A DNA stretch of 42,403 bases, taken from contig JAIXQY010000234.1 in assembly GCA_027485485.1 (NCBI GenBank), positions 1 through 42,403 of the forward strand, given 5' to 3'. Below, one piece after another: positions 7,579 through 14,602 of the stretch. The DNA comes from Sphingomonadales bacterium. Its GTDB lineage: Bacteria; Pseudomonadota; Alphaproteobacteria; Sphingomonadales; Sphingomonadaceae. The notes under the pieces are model-generated. The model did not search any database. It was not told the origin of the DNA and saw only the letters and a list, made by a program, of their open reading frames with translations. The translations under genes and the position numbers were made by a program. The stretch's first letter is position 1. Each line of letters starts with the position of its first letter.

Positions 7579-8208
7579 ATGACGCCGATAGCGCCCGCCC
7601 TGCAGGCCGAAACCGACCGGCTGTCCGCCTTTGCGGCCGATTATGATGCGCTGGTGGCGGAATTGCACAAGCGTGGTTCCGGCCGCCGCGCGCCGCGGGT
7701 GGGTCAGCGTTTCCCGGGCTTTGCCCTGCCGGATGCGCTGGGTCGTTTTCACACGCTGGCCGGGTTGCTGGCCGATGGTCAGCCGTTGGTGATCAGTTTC
7801 CACCGCGGCCTGTGGTGCCCCTGGTGCCGGGTGGAAAGCGCCGGTTGGGGCGATGCGGCTGAGGCGCTTGCGACAGCCGGCGCCCGCATGGTCACGATTT
7901 CGGCCGAGGTTGGCGGCAACAGTGCCGCTTTGGCCGATCGCGCCGGTGCACAGGCGCTGGTCGATGTCGATCTTGGCCTGTGTCTGGCGCTCGGTCTGGT
8001 GATCAGCATTCCGGCCAGTCTTGCCGATGCCTATCGGGCGGGTGGCGATGATCTGGCCGCATTGCTGAGCGGCAGCGGCCGGCTGCTGCCGATCCCGGCG
8101 ACCTTCCTGATCGATGCGGACGCTGTGGTGCGCTTTGCCTTTGTTGATCCCGATTTTCGCCGCCGGGCCGAACCGGCAGTCGTTCTGGCCGCGCTCGGGT
8201 CAGGCTGA
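7579..8208 (+). CDS. Peroxiredoxin-like (AhpC/TSA) protein
   Basis: 209-residue thioredoxin-fold protein of the peroxiredoxin-like family. It would reduce peroxides in the cytoplasm through a reactive cysteine. The active-site segment is SFHRGLWCPWCRVE, a CxxC arrangement typical of this subfamily, preceded by GQRFPGFALPDALG. A later LPIPATFLIDADAVVRFAF is the conserved cis-proline region. The ATG at 7579 begins just before the helical N-terminal region; an open frame further upstream runs through the heptamer repeat and is not coding-like. It is divergent from the NDH-2 operon and its 3' end overlaps the convergent LysR gene by 9 bp. No signal peptide. Confidence 0.85.
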   Translation: MTPIAPALQAETDRLSAFAADYDALVAELHKRGSGRRAPRVGQRFPGFALPDALGRFHTLAGLLADGQPLVISFHRGLWCPWCRVESAGWGDAAEALATAGARMVTISAEVGGNSAALADRAGAQALVDVDLGLCLALGLVISIPASLADAYRAGGDDLAALLSGSGRLLPIPATFLIDADAVVRFAFVDPDFRRRAEPAVVLAALGSG

Positions 8209-9078
8209 AGCACTGTCCCAGCGGCGCGCCCGGCTTGCGCGCACAAAACTGTCGGCAGCCAGACTGCGCCGCCGCCCCTGGATGCCGGCCAGCACAACAT
8301 CGGCCCGGATGGCGGCGCCGGCAACCGGAATGGCGCACATGGCCAGGTCGCGCGGATCCGGCATGAAACCCGTGCCAAGCCCGGCCGCGATCAGGCGTTT
8401 CAACTGCCCGACATCACGGGCAGCATGGCGCAGGTTGAGGCTGATGCCCACCACGTCCGCCTGTTCCCGCAAGGCCGCCATGCCTTCGCAATCATGATCG
8501 ATCAGCGGCTCAGCCGCCAGATCGGCCAATGCCACATTCGGCTGGTTGGCGGCGGGATGGTCGCGGCGCACCACCATGCGATAATCATGGGCAAACAGCC
8601 GCCACGCTTCGAACCGTTCGGGCGCCTCGGCCGGCGCCTCGATGATCATCAGATCCAGCTGCCCGGCCAGCGCCTGGGCCAGAAGATCGGCACTGGTGCC
8701 GCCCACCACGTTCAATTGCAGGCCCGGCATCGCTTCACCCAGTTCGGCCAGCACCGCATCGAGCGTCGTCGATTCCACCAGCGAGCACACGCCCAGCACC
8801 AACGGCGCCACCTGCCCCTTGCCAAACCCCTTGGCCAGCGCCTTGGCATCCTGGGCAGCGCGATAGGTGCGTTCAAGATGCGGCAGCATCAGCCTGCCCA
8901 GTTCGGTGAGATGGGTGCGGGCCCGTTCCCGGCGAAACAATGCTCCACCCAGTTCCTCTTCCAGTTTCTGGATGGCGCGGGTGAGCGATGGCTGCGCCAC
9001 ATTGCACTCTTCGGCAGCGCGCGTGAAATTGAGCAGCCGCGCGGACGCGAGGAAATAGCGGATCTGGTGCATTTCCAT
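8200..9078 (-). CDS. LysR-family transcriptional regulator
   Basis: 292-residue regulator with an N-terminal winged helix-turn-helix (MEMHQIRYFLASARLLNFTRAAEECNVAQPSLTRAI, about residues 1-40) and a C-terminal periplasmic-binding-protein-like effector domain. The recognition segment ALFRRERARTHLTELG resembles OxyR-like and related LysR proteins, but the peroxide-sensing Cys pair of OxyR is not evident (the effector domain has cysteines at CSLVE, HDCEG and AMCAI). The ATG at 9078 matches the usual MEMHQIRYF family start; 26 extra open codons upstream were rejected. It is convergent with the peroxiredoxin gene, which may be a target, but no operator was identified. Confidence 0.87.
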   Translation of the reverse strand: MEMHQIRYFLASARLLNFTRAAEECNVAQPSLTRAIQKLEEELGGALFRRERARTHLTELGRLMLPHLERTYRAAQDAKALAKGFGKGQVAPLVLGVCSLVESTTLDAVLAELGEAMPGLQLNVVGGTSADLLAQALAGQLDLMIIEAPAEAPERFEAWRLFAHDYRMVVRRDHPAANQPNVALADLAAEPLIDHDCEGMAALREQADVVGISLNLRHAARDVGQLKRLIAAGLGTGFMPDPRDLAMCAIPVAGAAIRADVVLAGIQGRRRSLAADSFVRASRARRWDSASA

Positions 9079-9221
9079 GGTGAGGGCCATCCTATCACTG
9101 CCGCAGTGCATCACAAGAGGCCGTTGCCATAGCCTGTCGGCATCAAACCCATGCACCGCTCATGGCTGTGCCAGAGCCCTTCCACCGGCAACATTAGACC
9201 CGGTGATTGGAGGGCAAGTCC

Positions 9222-9782
9222 ATGACCATGAAGGTAAAGACCACCATGGTGCCGGTACAGCCGGCCCGCAGCGACGCAACAATACACTGGTCGGAATTAA
9301 TGGCCGTCGGCCGTGCCGGCGATCGCCGCGCCTATGACCGGCTGCTGGCTGAAACAAGTGGCTGGCTCACCCGCTATTTCAGGCGGCGCCTGCCACCGGC
9401 CCATGTCGAAGATGCCGTGCAGGAAACGCTGATCGCACTGCATCATCGCCGCCATGATTTCGATTGCGAACAGCCACTACGCCCTTGGCTGGCAGCGATT
9501 GCCCGTTTCAAATGGGTTGACCGGCTTCGCCTGATGGAGCGTGAATCGGCTGCACCCGCGGTTGAATCCATTGTGATCAGCCACGAGATCGATGTCGTCT
9601 CCTGCCATGCCGTGCGCGGGCTTCTCAGCCAGCTGCGTCCAGCCCAGGCCGAAGCGATCCGCATGGTCAAGCTGGATGGGCTGTCCATCGTGGAAGCATC
9701 CGAACGCAGCGGCCAATCCCAATCGCTGGTCAAGATCAACATCCACCGCGGGCTCAGGCGCCTGGCTTCCACCTGCGCGTAA
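9222..9782 (+). CDS. ECF-type RNA polymerase sigma factor (candidate SigF)
   Basis: 186-residue group IV sigma factor. Region 2 spans about residues 30-95 (AYDRLLAETSGWLTRYFRRR then HVEDAVQETLIALHHRRHDF and PWLAAIARFKWVDRLR). Region 4 spans about 125-180 (LSQLRPAQAEAIRMVKLDGLS then VEASERSGQSQSLVKINIHRG). The ATG at 9222 has GGAGGG 7 nt upstream (9209-9214); a TTG 15 nt earlier would put the ribosome site inside the gene. The RPWLAAIARFKWVDRLR segment recalls the SigF/ECF16-type factors that respond to metals through the membrane anti-sigma NrsF (DUF1109). No anti-sigma gene follows: the next sequence is an integrase remnant. It is the only sigma gene in the window and a natural candidate for the GTAACC-N16-CGAA promoters. 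Confidence 0.88.
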   Translation: MTMKVKTTMVPVQPARSDATIHWSELMAVGRAGDRRAYDRLLAETSGWLTRYFRRRLPPAHVEDAVQETLIALHHRRHDFDCEQPLRPWLAAIARFKWVDRLRLMERESAAPAVESIVISHEIDVVSCHAVRGLLSQLRPAQAEAIRMVKLDGLSIVEASERSGQSQSLVKINIHRGLRRLASTCA

Positions 9783-9829
9783 GCGCTCAAAGCCGGGGAT
9801 GGCGGAACTGGCCCGCTGAACTGGCGCGC

Positions 9830-10145
9830 TCCTCCTCGCCGAGAACGCGGCTTTGGCCCCGGCAATCCTTTTGGCGATGCCGGCTTCGCGCTTGGACTGA
9901 GAAGGATCGCGCCCGGCCTGGGCAGCCTTGCGCGCTTCGTCACGCGCGGCGCGCGCTTCCTTCAAACTGACCTCAGGGTAACTCCCCAACGCCAGCTTCT
10001 TTTCCTTGCCGTCCAGCCGGTACTTCAAGCGCCACAGCTTTGACCCGCTGGCAGTGACCAGCAGGTAGAGCCCTTTCTCGTCCGCGAGCTTGCAATCCTT
10101 GGATTCGAGCTTGGCCAGCCGTACCGCTGTATAAGTGAGTGCCAT
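9830..10145 (-). pseudogene. Tyrosine integrase remnant, Arm DNA-binding domain only
   Basis: About 105 residues match the N-terminal DUF4102 Arm DNA-binding domain of P4-like phage/island integrases: LAKLESKDCKLADEKGLY, then KLWRLKYRLDGKEKKLALG, YPEVSLKEARAARDEARK and AGRDPSQSKREA. The catalytic domain (R-H-x-x-R-Y) is missing. The frame continues to 9477 but runs antisense into the sigma-factor gene with no integrase similarity, so the gene is broken near 9830. It lies about 175 bp past the 3' end of tRNA-Leu in the same orientation, the classic location for a tRNA-integrating element. This is a scar of an integrated island. Confidence 0.8.
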
Positions 10146-10320
10146 CTCACGCCCTTCCCAGCATGACTGGAAAACCGCGCTTCAAAAGGCCCCCAAAAAA
10201 GCCCCCAGAGTATATCGATTGCAGGCGAACACCGGCAACCAATGGCGGTCAACCAGAGGGCTAAACTACATGTTTTGAAGGGTTTTTTCAACCGGTCGCG
10301 CACACGCGGGACCGGTGAAA

Positions 10321-10407
10321 TGGTGCCCAGAAGAGGACTCGAACCTCCACGCCCTTGCGAGCGCCAGCACCTGAAGCTGGTGCGTCTACCAATTCCGCCA
10401 TCTGGGC
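10321..10407 (-). tRNA. tRNA-Leu (CAG anticodon)
   Basis: Class II tRNA of 87 nt read on the minus strand. The acceptor stem GCCCAGA (10407-10401) pairs with TCTGGGC, followed by discriminator A and an encoded CCA at 10323-10321. The D-arm (GGCGGAATTGGTAGACGC), the anticodon stem-loop CCAGC-TTCAGGT-GCTGG with CAG at positions 34-36, a long variable arm and the GTTCGAGTC T-loop are all present. An integrase remnant lies just beyond its 3' end. Confidence 0.97.
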
Positions 10408-10560
10408 ACGGGGTAGGCGGCGGCTGATATGGGTGGAATCGGGGCTTGTCAACTGCTGTGGCCAAGAAAATGCCCGCGGGCCCGGCATTTGCCGCCGTAT
10501 GGGCGTCGCCACCAAAGTGTCGCAAGACAAGGCGGGGCAAGGCCGCTAAAGCCCGGTGAC

Positions 10561-11550
10561 ATGAGCCAGAATCATGCAGACATGGCGCCGTTGCCGGCCG
10601 GCGCGCTGATCACCGTGGTGGGTGGGGCCGGTTTCATCGGGCGCTATGTGGTGCAGACGCTGGCGCGGGCCGGCTATCGGGTGCGCGCAGTGTCCCGCCA
10701 TGCCGACAGCGCCCTGTTCCTGAAGCCGCTGGGCGATCTGGGCCAGATCCAGGTGGTTTCGGGCAATATCAACAGCGATGCCGATATGGCCGCCGCCTTT
10801 GCCGGGGCCAGTGCCGGGGTCAATCTGGTGGGCATATTGGCAGAAAGCGGCAGCCAGCGCTTTGATGCCCTGCAGGCGCAAGGGGCGGGCCGCGCGGCGC
10901 GGGCAGCGGCAGCCGCCGGCGCCACGGCCTTTGTGCAGGTGTCGGCCATCGGTGCCGATGCCGGCAGCCGCATCGCCTATGCCCGCAGCAAGGGCGAAGG
11001 CGAGCAGGCGGTGCTGGCGGCGATGCCGGGCGCGGTGATCCTGCGCCCCAGCCTGGTGGGCGGGCCGGAAGACCAGTTCTTCAACCGCTTTGCCGGCATG
11101 GCGCGCATTGCGCCGTTCCTGCCGGCGATTGCGGGCAGCAGCCTGTTCCAGCCGGTCTATGTCCACGATGTCGCCAATGCCGTGCTCGCCGGGCTCACCC
11201 GGCCCGAGGCGCGCGGGCAGATCTTTGAACTGGGCGGCCCGGATGTGCTCAGCTTTGCGACCATTCTGCAGATGATTTCCGATCTCACCGGGCTGGACCG
11301 GCCGGTCGTGTCATTCTCGGACTTCACCTCGGGCCTGCTGGCGCGGGTGGGCGATGTGCTGCCGTTCATGCCGATGAATTCGGATCAGCTTGCCATGCTG
11401 AAACAGGGCAATGTCGTTTCCGCCGGCGCCCGCACGCTGGCCGATCTGGGGGTGACGGCCACACCGCTGGCGGCGTTCCTGCCGGCCATGCTGGCGCGCT
11501 ATCGCCGCGGCGGGCGCTTTGCGGCGCCGGGTCAGGACGGCACAGCGTGA
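10561..11550 (+). CDS. NDUFA9-like NAD(P)-binding epimerase-family protein
   Basis: 329-residue extended short-chain dehydrogenase-like protein of the complex I NDUFA9 subunit family. The N-terminal dinucleotide site TVVGGAGFIGRYVVQTLARAG is at about residues 18-38, followed by VNLVGILAESGSQRF, FVQVSAIGAD and SRIAYARSKGEGE, where the YxxxK pair sits. LRPSLVGGPEDQFFNRF is characteristic of the family. Alphaproteobacterial homologues are thought to help assemble or stabilise respiratory complex I, or to act on quinone/isoprenoid metabolism; the sequence does not decide. The stop overlaps the uppP GTG start by 4 bp (GTGA). Confidence 0.88.
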   Translation: MSQNHADMAPLPAGALITVVGGAGFIGRYVVQTLARAGYRVRAVSRHADSALFLKPLGDLGQIQVVSGNINSDADMAAAFAGASAGVNLVGILAESGSQRFDALQAQGAGRAARAAAAAGATAFVQVSAIGADAGSRIAYARSKGEGEQAVLAAMPGAVILRPSLVGGPEDQFFNRFAGMARIAPFLPAIAGSSLFQPVYVHDVANAVLAGLTRPEARGQIFELGGPDVLSFATILQMISDLTGLDRPVVSFSDFTSGLLARVGDVLPFMPMNSDQLAMLKQGNVVSAGARTLADLGVTATPLAAFLPAMLARYRRGGRFAAPGQDGTA

Positions 11551-12353
11551 ACCAGCCCGATCTTCTCACCATCATCCTGCTCGGCATTGTCGAGGGGCTG
11601 ACCGAATATCTGCCGGTGTCCTCCACCGGGCACCTGATCCTGGCCGGCGAGCTGCTGGGCTTTTCCGGGGAGGCCGGGGCAACCTTTGACATCGCCATCC
11701 AGTCCGGCGCGATCCTGGCGGTGCTGGTGGCCTATTGGGGGCGGTTTGTCGGCGTGGGGCGCGGGCTGCTGCAACGCGAACCATCCGCCTTTGCCTTCCT
11801 GCGCAACGTGTTGCTCGGCTTCCTGCCGGCGGCGATCATGGGCGTGCTGTTCATCAAGGCAGTCGAAGCGCTGCTGGAAAGCCCGATGACGGTGGCGGTC
11901 TCGCTGATTGTTGGTGGCGTGGCCATCCTGTGGATCGAAAAGCGCATGGGCGAGCCCAGGGTGTTTGGCGTGGAAGCGCTGACCACGCGCAATTCGCTGC
12001 TGATCGGTCTGGGCCAGTGCATCGCCATGATCCCCGGCGTGTCGCGATCGGGCGCCACCATCATGGCGGCGCTGATGCTGGGGGTGGACCGCAAGACGGC
12101 GGCGGAGTTCAGCTTCTTCCTTGGCGTGCCGACCATCTCGGGCGCCACCGTGCTGATGCTGTGGAAGAACCGCGACACGCTGGATGCCTCCAACCTTGGC
12201 GCCATCGGCATCGGCTTTGCCGTCAGCTTTGTGGTGGCACTGGCGGTGGTGAAGGGCTTTGTGGCGCTGGTCAGCCGTTTTGGTTTCGCGCCCTTTGCCT
12301 GGTATCGAATCGTGGCCGGCAGCGCGGCGTTGGTGTGGCTGACGTTGCGATAG
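11547..12353 (+). CDS. uppP: Undecaprenyl-diphosphatase UppP (BacA)
   Basis: 268-residue integral membrane enzyme that dephosphorylates undecaprenyl diphosphate to recycle the lipid carrier of cell-wall synthesis; it also gives bacitracin tolerance. The signature motifs are GIVEGLTEYLPVSSTGHLIL near the N-terminus and MIPGVSRSGATI near residue 160, with several hydrophobic helices between. The start is a GTG at 11547 overlapping the upstream stop. Length is normal. The gene pair NDUFA9-like/uppP probably forms a small operon, with about 150 bp before gltD. Confidence 0.95.
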   Translation: MNQPDLLTIILLGIVEGLTEYLPVSSTGHLILAGELLGFSGEAGATFDIAIQSGAILAVLVAYWGRFVGVGRGLLQREPSAFAFLRNVLLGFLPAAIMGVLFIKAVEALLESPMTVAVSLIVGGVAILWIEKRMGEPRVFGVEALTTRNSLLIGLGQCIAMIPGVSRSGATIMAALMLGVDRKTAAEFSFFLGVPTISGATVLMLWKNRDTLDASNLGAIGIGFAVSFVVALAVVKGFVALVSRFGFAPFAWYRIVAGSAALVWLTLR

Positions 12354-12503
12354 GGCCGAAGTGGCCATTATGTGGGCGAAAACAGGCCCGGATTTCGGTT
12401 CAAGCCCAGCGTTAGGGCATAAATACTGACCTAATATGCGCTTTTCCCGTGACAAGGGCGCATTGATATGGTTTGGGCTGCCGCATCGAAAGGACAGCCG
12501 GCC

Positions 12504-13937
12504 ATGGGCGCAACAAAATTGCTGAAGTTTGTCGAGCGGGACCAGGCCTATCCGGCCAAGCGCGAGGCCGAAGCACGGGCGCAGGATTTTCTGGAGATCA
12601 GCCGCCCCTTCATCCTGGCCAAGGCCGAGGAACAGGCCGGGCGTTGCAGCCAGTGCGGCGTGCCGTTCTGCCAGGTGCATTGCCCGTTGCAGAACAACAT
12701 CCCGGATTGGCTGAAGCTCACTGCCGAAGGGCGGCTGGAAGAAGCCTATGAAGTGTCCGCCGCGACCAACGCCATGCCGGAAATCTGCGGCCGCATCTGC
12801 CCGCAGGACCGGCTGTGCGAAGGCAATTGCGTGATCGAGAAGGATTTCGGCAGCGTCACCATCGGTTCGGTGGAAAAATTCATCACCGACACCGCGTGGG
12901 ACATGGGCTGGGTGAAGCCGCTGAAGCCGGTGGCCGACCGGTCAGGCCAATCCGTGGCCATCATCGGCGCCGGCCCGGCCGGGTTGACCGTGGCCGAAGC
13001 GCTGCGCGTCAAGGGCTATGATGTGCATGTCTATGACCGGCACGACCGGGCCGGTGGCCTGCTCACTTATGGCATTCCCGGCTTCAAGCTGGAAAAGCCG
13101 GTGGTGATGCGCCGGGTGGAACGGCTGGCGGCGGGCGGCGTGCACTTCCACCAGAATTTCGCCGTGGGCCGGGATGCCAGCCTGGCCGATCTGCGGGAAC
13201 GCCATGATGCCGTGCTGATCGCCACAGGCGTGTACAAGGCGCGCGCGGTGGATGTGCCGGGCGCCAACGGCCCCAGCACGCTGGAGGCGCTGGATTATCT
13301 GATCGCCGCCAACCGCGCCGATTTTGGTGACAGCGTGCCCGACGCGGCGCAGCTCGATGCCGCCGGCAAGCATGTCGTGGTGATCGGCGGCGGCGACACT
13401 GCGATGGATTGTGTGCGCACCGCCATCCGCCAGGGCGCGGCCAGCGTGAAATGCCTGTATCGCCGTGACCGCGAGAATATGCCGGGTTCGGCGCGCGAAG
13501 TGGCCAATGCCGAGGAAGAGGGCGTGGAGTTCGTGTGGCTGGCCGCCCCGGCCGAAATCACCCCCGATGGCGTGGTGGCGCAGGCGATGCGGCTGGGCCA
13601 GCCCGGCGCCGATGGCCGGCGCGCGCCCGAAGCCGATGCCGGCAACCGCTTCACTGCCCGCGCCGATCTGGTGATCAAGGCGCTGGGCTTTGATGCCGAA
13701 GATCTGCCCACCCTGTTCGGCGCGCCCGAACTGCCGGTGACGCGCTGGGGCACGGTGCGCATCGATCATCGCACGATGATGACCGGGATGGACGGCGTGT
13801 TTGCCGCCGGCGACATCGTGCGCGGAGCGTCGCTGGTGGTGTGGGCGGTGCGCGATGGGCGTGACGTGGCGGCCCAGATGCACCAATATCTGCGCGCCAA
13901 AGCAAATGTCGCGGCCGGTGCGGCGGCTGCGGCCTGA
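12504..13937 (+). CDS. gltD: Glutamate synthase (NADPH) small subunit GltD
   Basis: 477-residue beta subunit of NADPH-dependent glutamate synthase. It takes electrons from NADPH through FAD and two Fe4S4 clusters and passes them to GltB, for ammonia assimilation. N-terminal cysteine clusters RCSQCGVPFCQVHC and CGRICPQDRLCEGNC are about residues 47-115. The FAD site VAIIGAGPAGLTVAEAL and the NADPH site VVVIGGGDTAMDCVRTA follow. The C-terminus has GVFAAGDIVRGASLVVWAVRDG without the G-A-x-x-x-x-x shift that would suggest a different family. The ATG at 12504 has AGGA 9 nt upstream; an in-frame ATG at 12468 is possible. gltB follows, separated by a DUF2059 gene. Confidence 0.95.
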   Translation: MGATKLLKFVERDQAYPAKREAEARAQDFLEISRPFILAKAEEQAGRCSQCGVPFCQVHCPLQNNIPDWLKLTAEGRLEEAYEVSAATNAMPEICGRICPQDRLCEGNCVIEKDFGSVTIGSVEKFITDTAWDMGWVKPLKPVADRSGQSVAIIGAGPAGLTVAEALRVKGYDVHVYDRHDRAGGLLTYGIPGFKLEKPVVMRRVERLAAGGVHFHQNFAVGRDASLADLRERHDAVLIATGVYKARAVDVPGANGPSTLEALDYLIAANRADFGDSVPDAAQLDAAGKHVVVIGGGDTAMDCVRTAIRQGAASVKCLYRRDRENMPGSAREVANAEEEGVEFVWLAAPAEITPDGVVAQAMRLGQPGADGRRAPEADAGNRFTARADLVIKALGFDAEDLPTLFGAPELPVTRWGTVRIDHRTMMTGMDGVFAAGDIVRGASLVVWAVRDGRDVAAQMHQYLRAKANVAAGAAAAA

Positions 13938-13962
13938 TCCTGTCCGCCCCTGAGGAGTTGCC

Positions 13963-14577
13963 ATGTCGTTTCTGTCGACCATCCTGATTGCCAGCGTTGC
14001 CACCCTTGGTGGGGCCACCGCCCAGCCACCGGCTGCCCCGCGCGTGCCGCCGGCCCCGCCGCCGGTGAAGGCCGATGCCGCCACCATGCAGGCCGCCAAC
14101 GCGCTGGTGGCGCAACTGGGCATGAAGGCCAATCTGCAGCGCCAGATGAATGGCACCCTGGCCCAGATGAAGCGCGGCAATGTGATCGGCTCCATGCTGG
14201 CGCAGCAGCCGGGCTTCATCCCGGCCTATCAGGCCAACAAGGCGAAATTCGATGCGGCGCTGCAGAAGGCCGGCGCCATCCAGGCCGAGATCGCCGCCAA
14301 GGTGATCCAGCAGAACAGCAACGCCGTGCTGGCCGCCGCCGCCCAGGCCTATGCCCGGCAATATACGGCGGCCGAACTGAATGCGCTCATCGCCTTTTAT
14401 CGCAGCCCGCTCGGCGTGAAGATGGCGGCGCGGCAAAACCTGGTGCAGCAGGAAATCGCCCTGCAAACCGGGCGGTTGATCGGTGCGAAGATTGATGCCG
14501 CCATGCAGGCAAATGGCGCACGCATCGGCGCCGCGCTCGCCCCGCTGAACAGCGCCGCGCCGCCGCCCAAGAAATAA
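13963..14577 (+). CDS. DUF2059 exported protein between gltD and gltB
   Basis: 204-residue protein with an N-terminal signal peptide (MSFLSTILIASVATLGGATA) and a proline-rich linker to about residue 35. A DUF2059 domain follows, recognised by the C-terminal FYRSPLGVKMAARQ motif and a preceding YARQYTAAELNALIAF. DUF2059 proteins are periplasmic and of unknown function. It lies 26 bp after gltD and 26 bp before gltB on the same strand, so it is almost certainly co-transcribed with glutamate synthase, though no functional link is known. GAGG upstream of 13963 serves as ribosome site. Confidence 0.85.
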   Translation: MSFLSTILIASVATLGGATAQPPAAPRVPPAPPPVKADAATMQAANALVAQLGMKANLQRQMNGTLAQMKRGNVIGSMLAQQPGFIPAYQANKAKFDAALQKAGAIQAEIAAKVIQQNSNAVLAAAAQAYARQYTAAELNALIAFYRSPLGVKMAARQNLVQQEIALQTGRLIGAKIDAAMQANGARIGAALAPLNSAAPPPKK

Positions 14578-14602
14578 GCCCGTCCTTTCGGAAGCCACGC
14601 CC

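Noticed and set aside
9477-10145. Full 222-codon integrase-like frame
   Set aside because: Similarity to integrases stops near 9830; the remainder runs antisense through the ECF sigma gene, so only the N-terminal part is called, as a pseudogene.
12404-12437. Short dyad TTAGG-N13-CCTAA and an AT-rich TAATAT before gltD
   Set aside because: The stem is only 5 bp and no matching -35 at proper spacing was found; too weak to call as operator or promoter.
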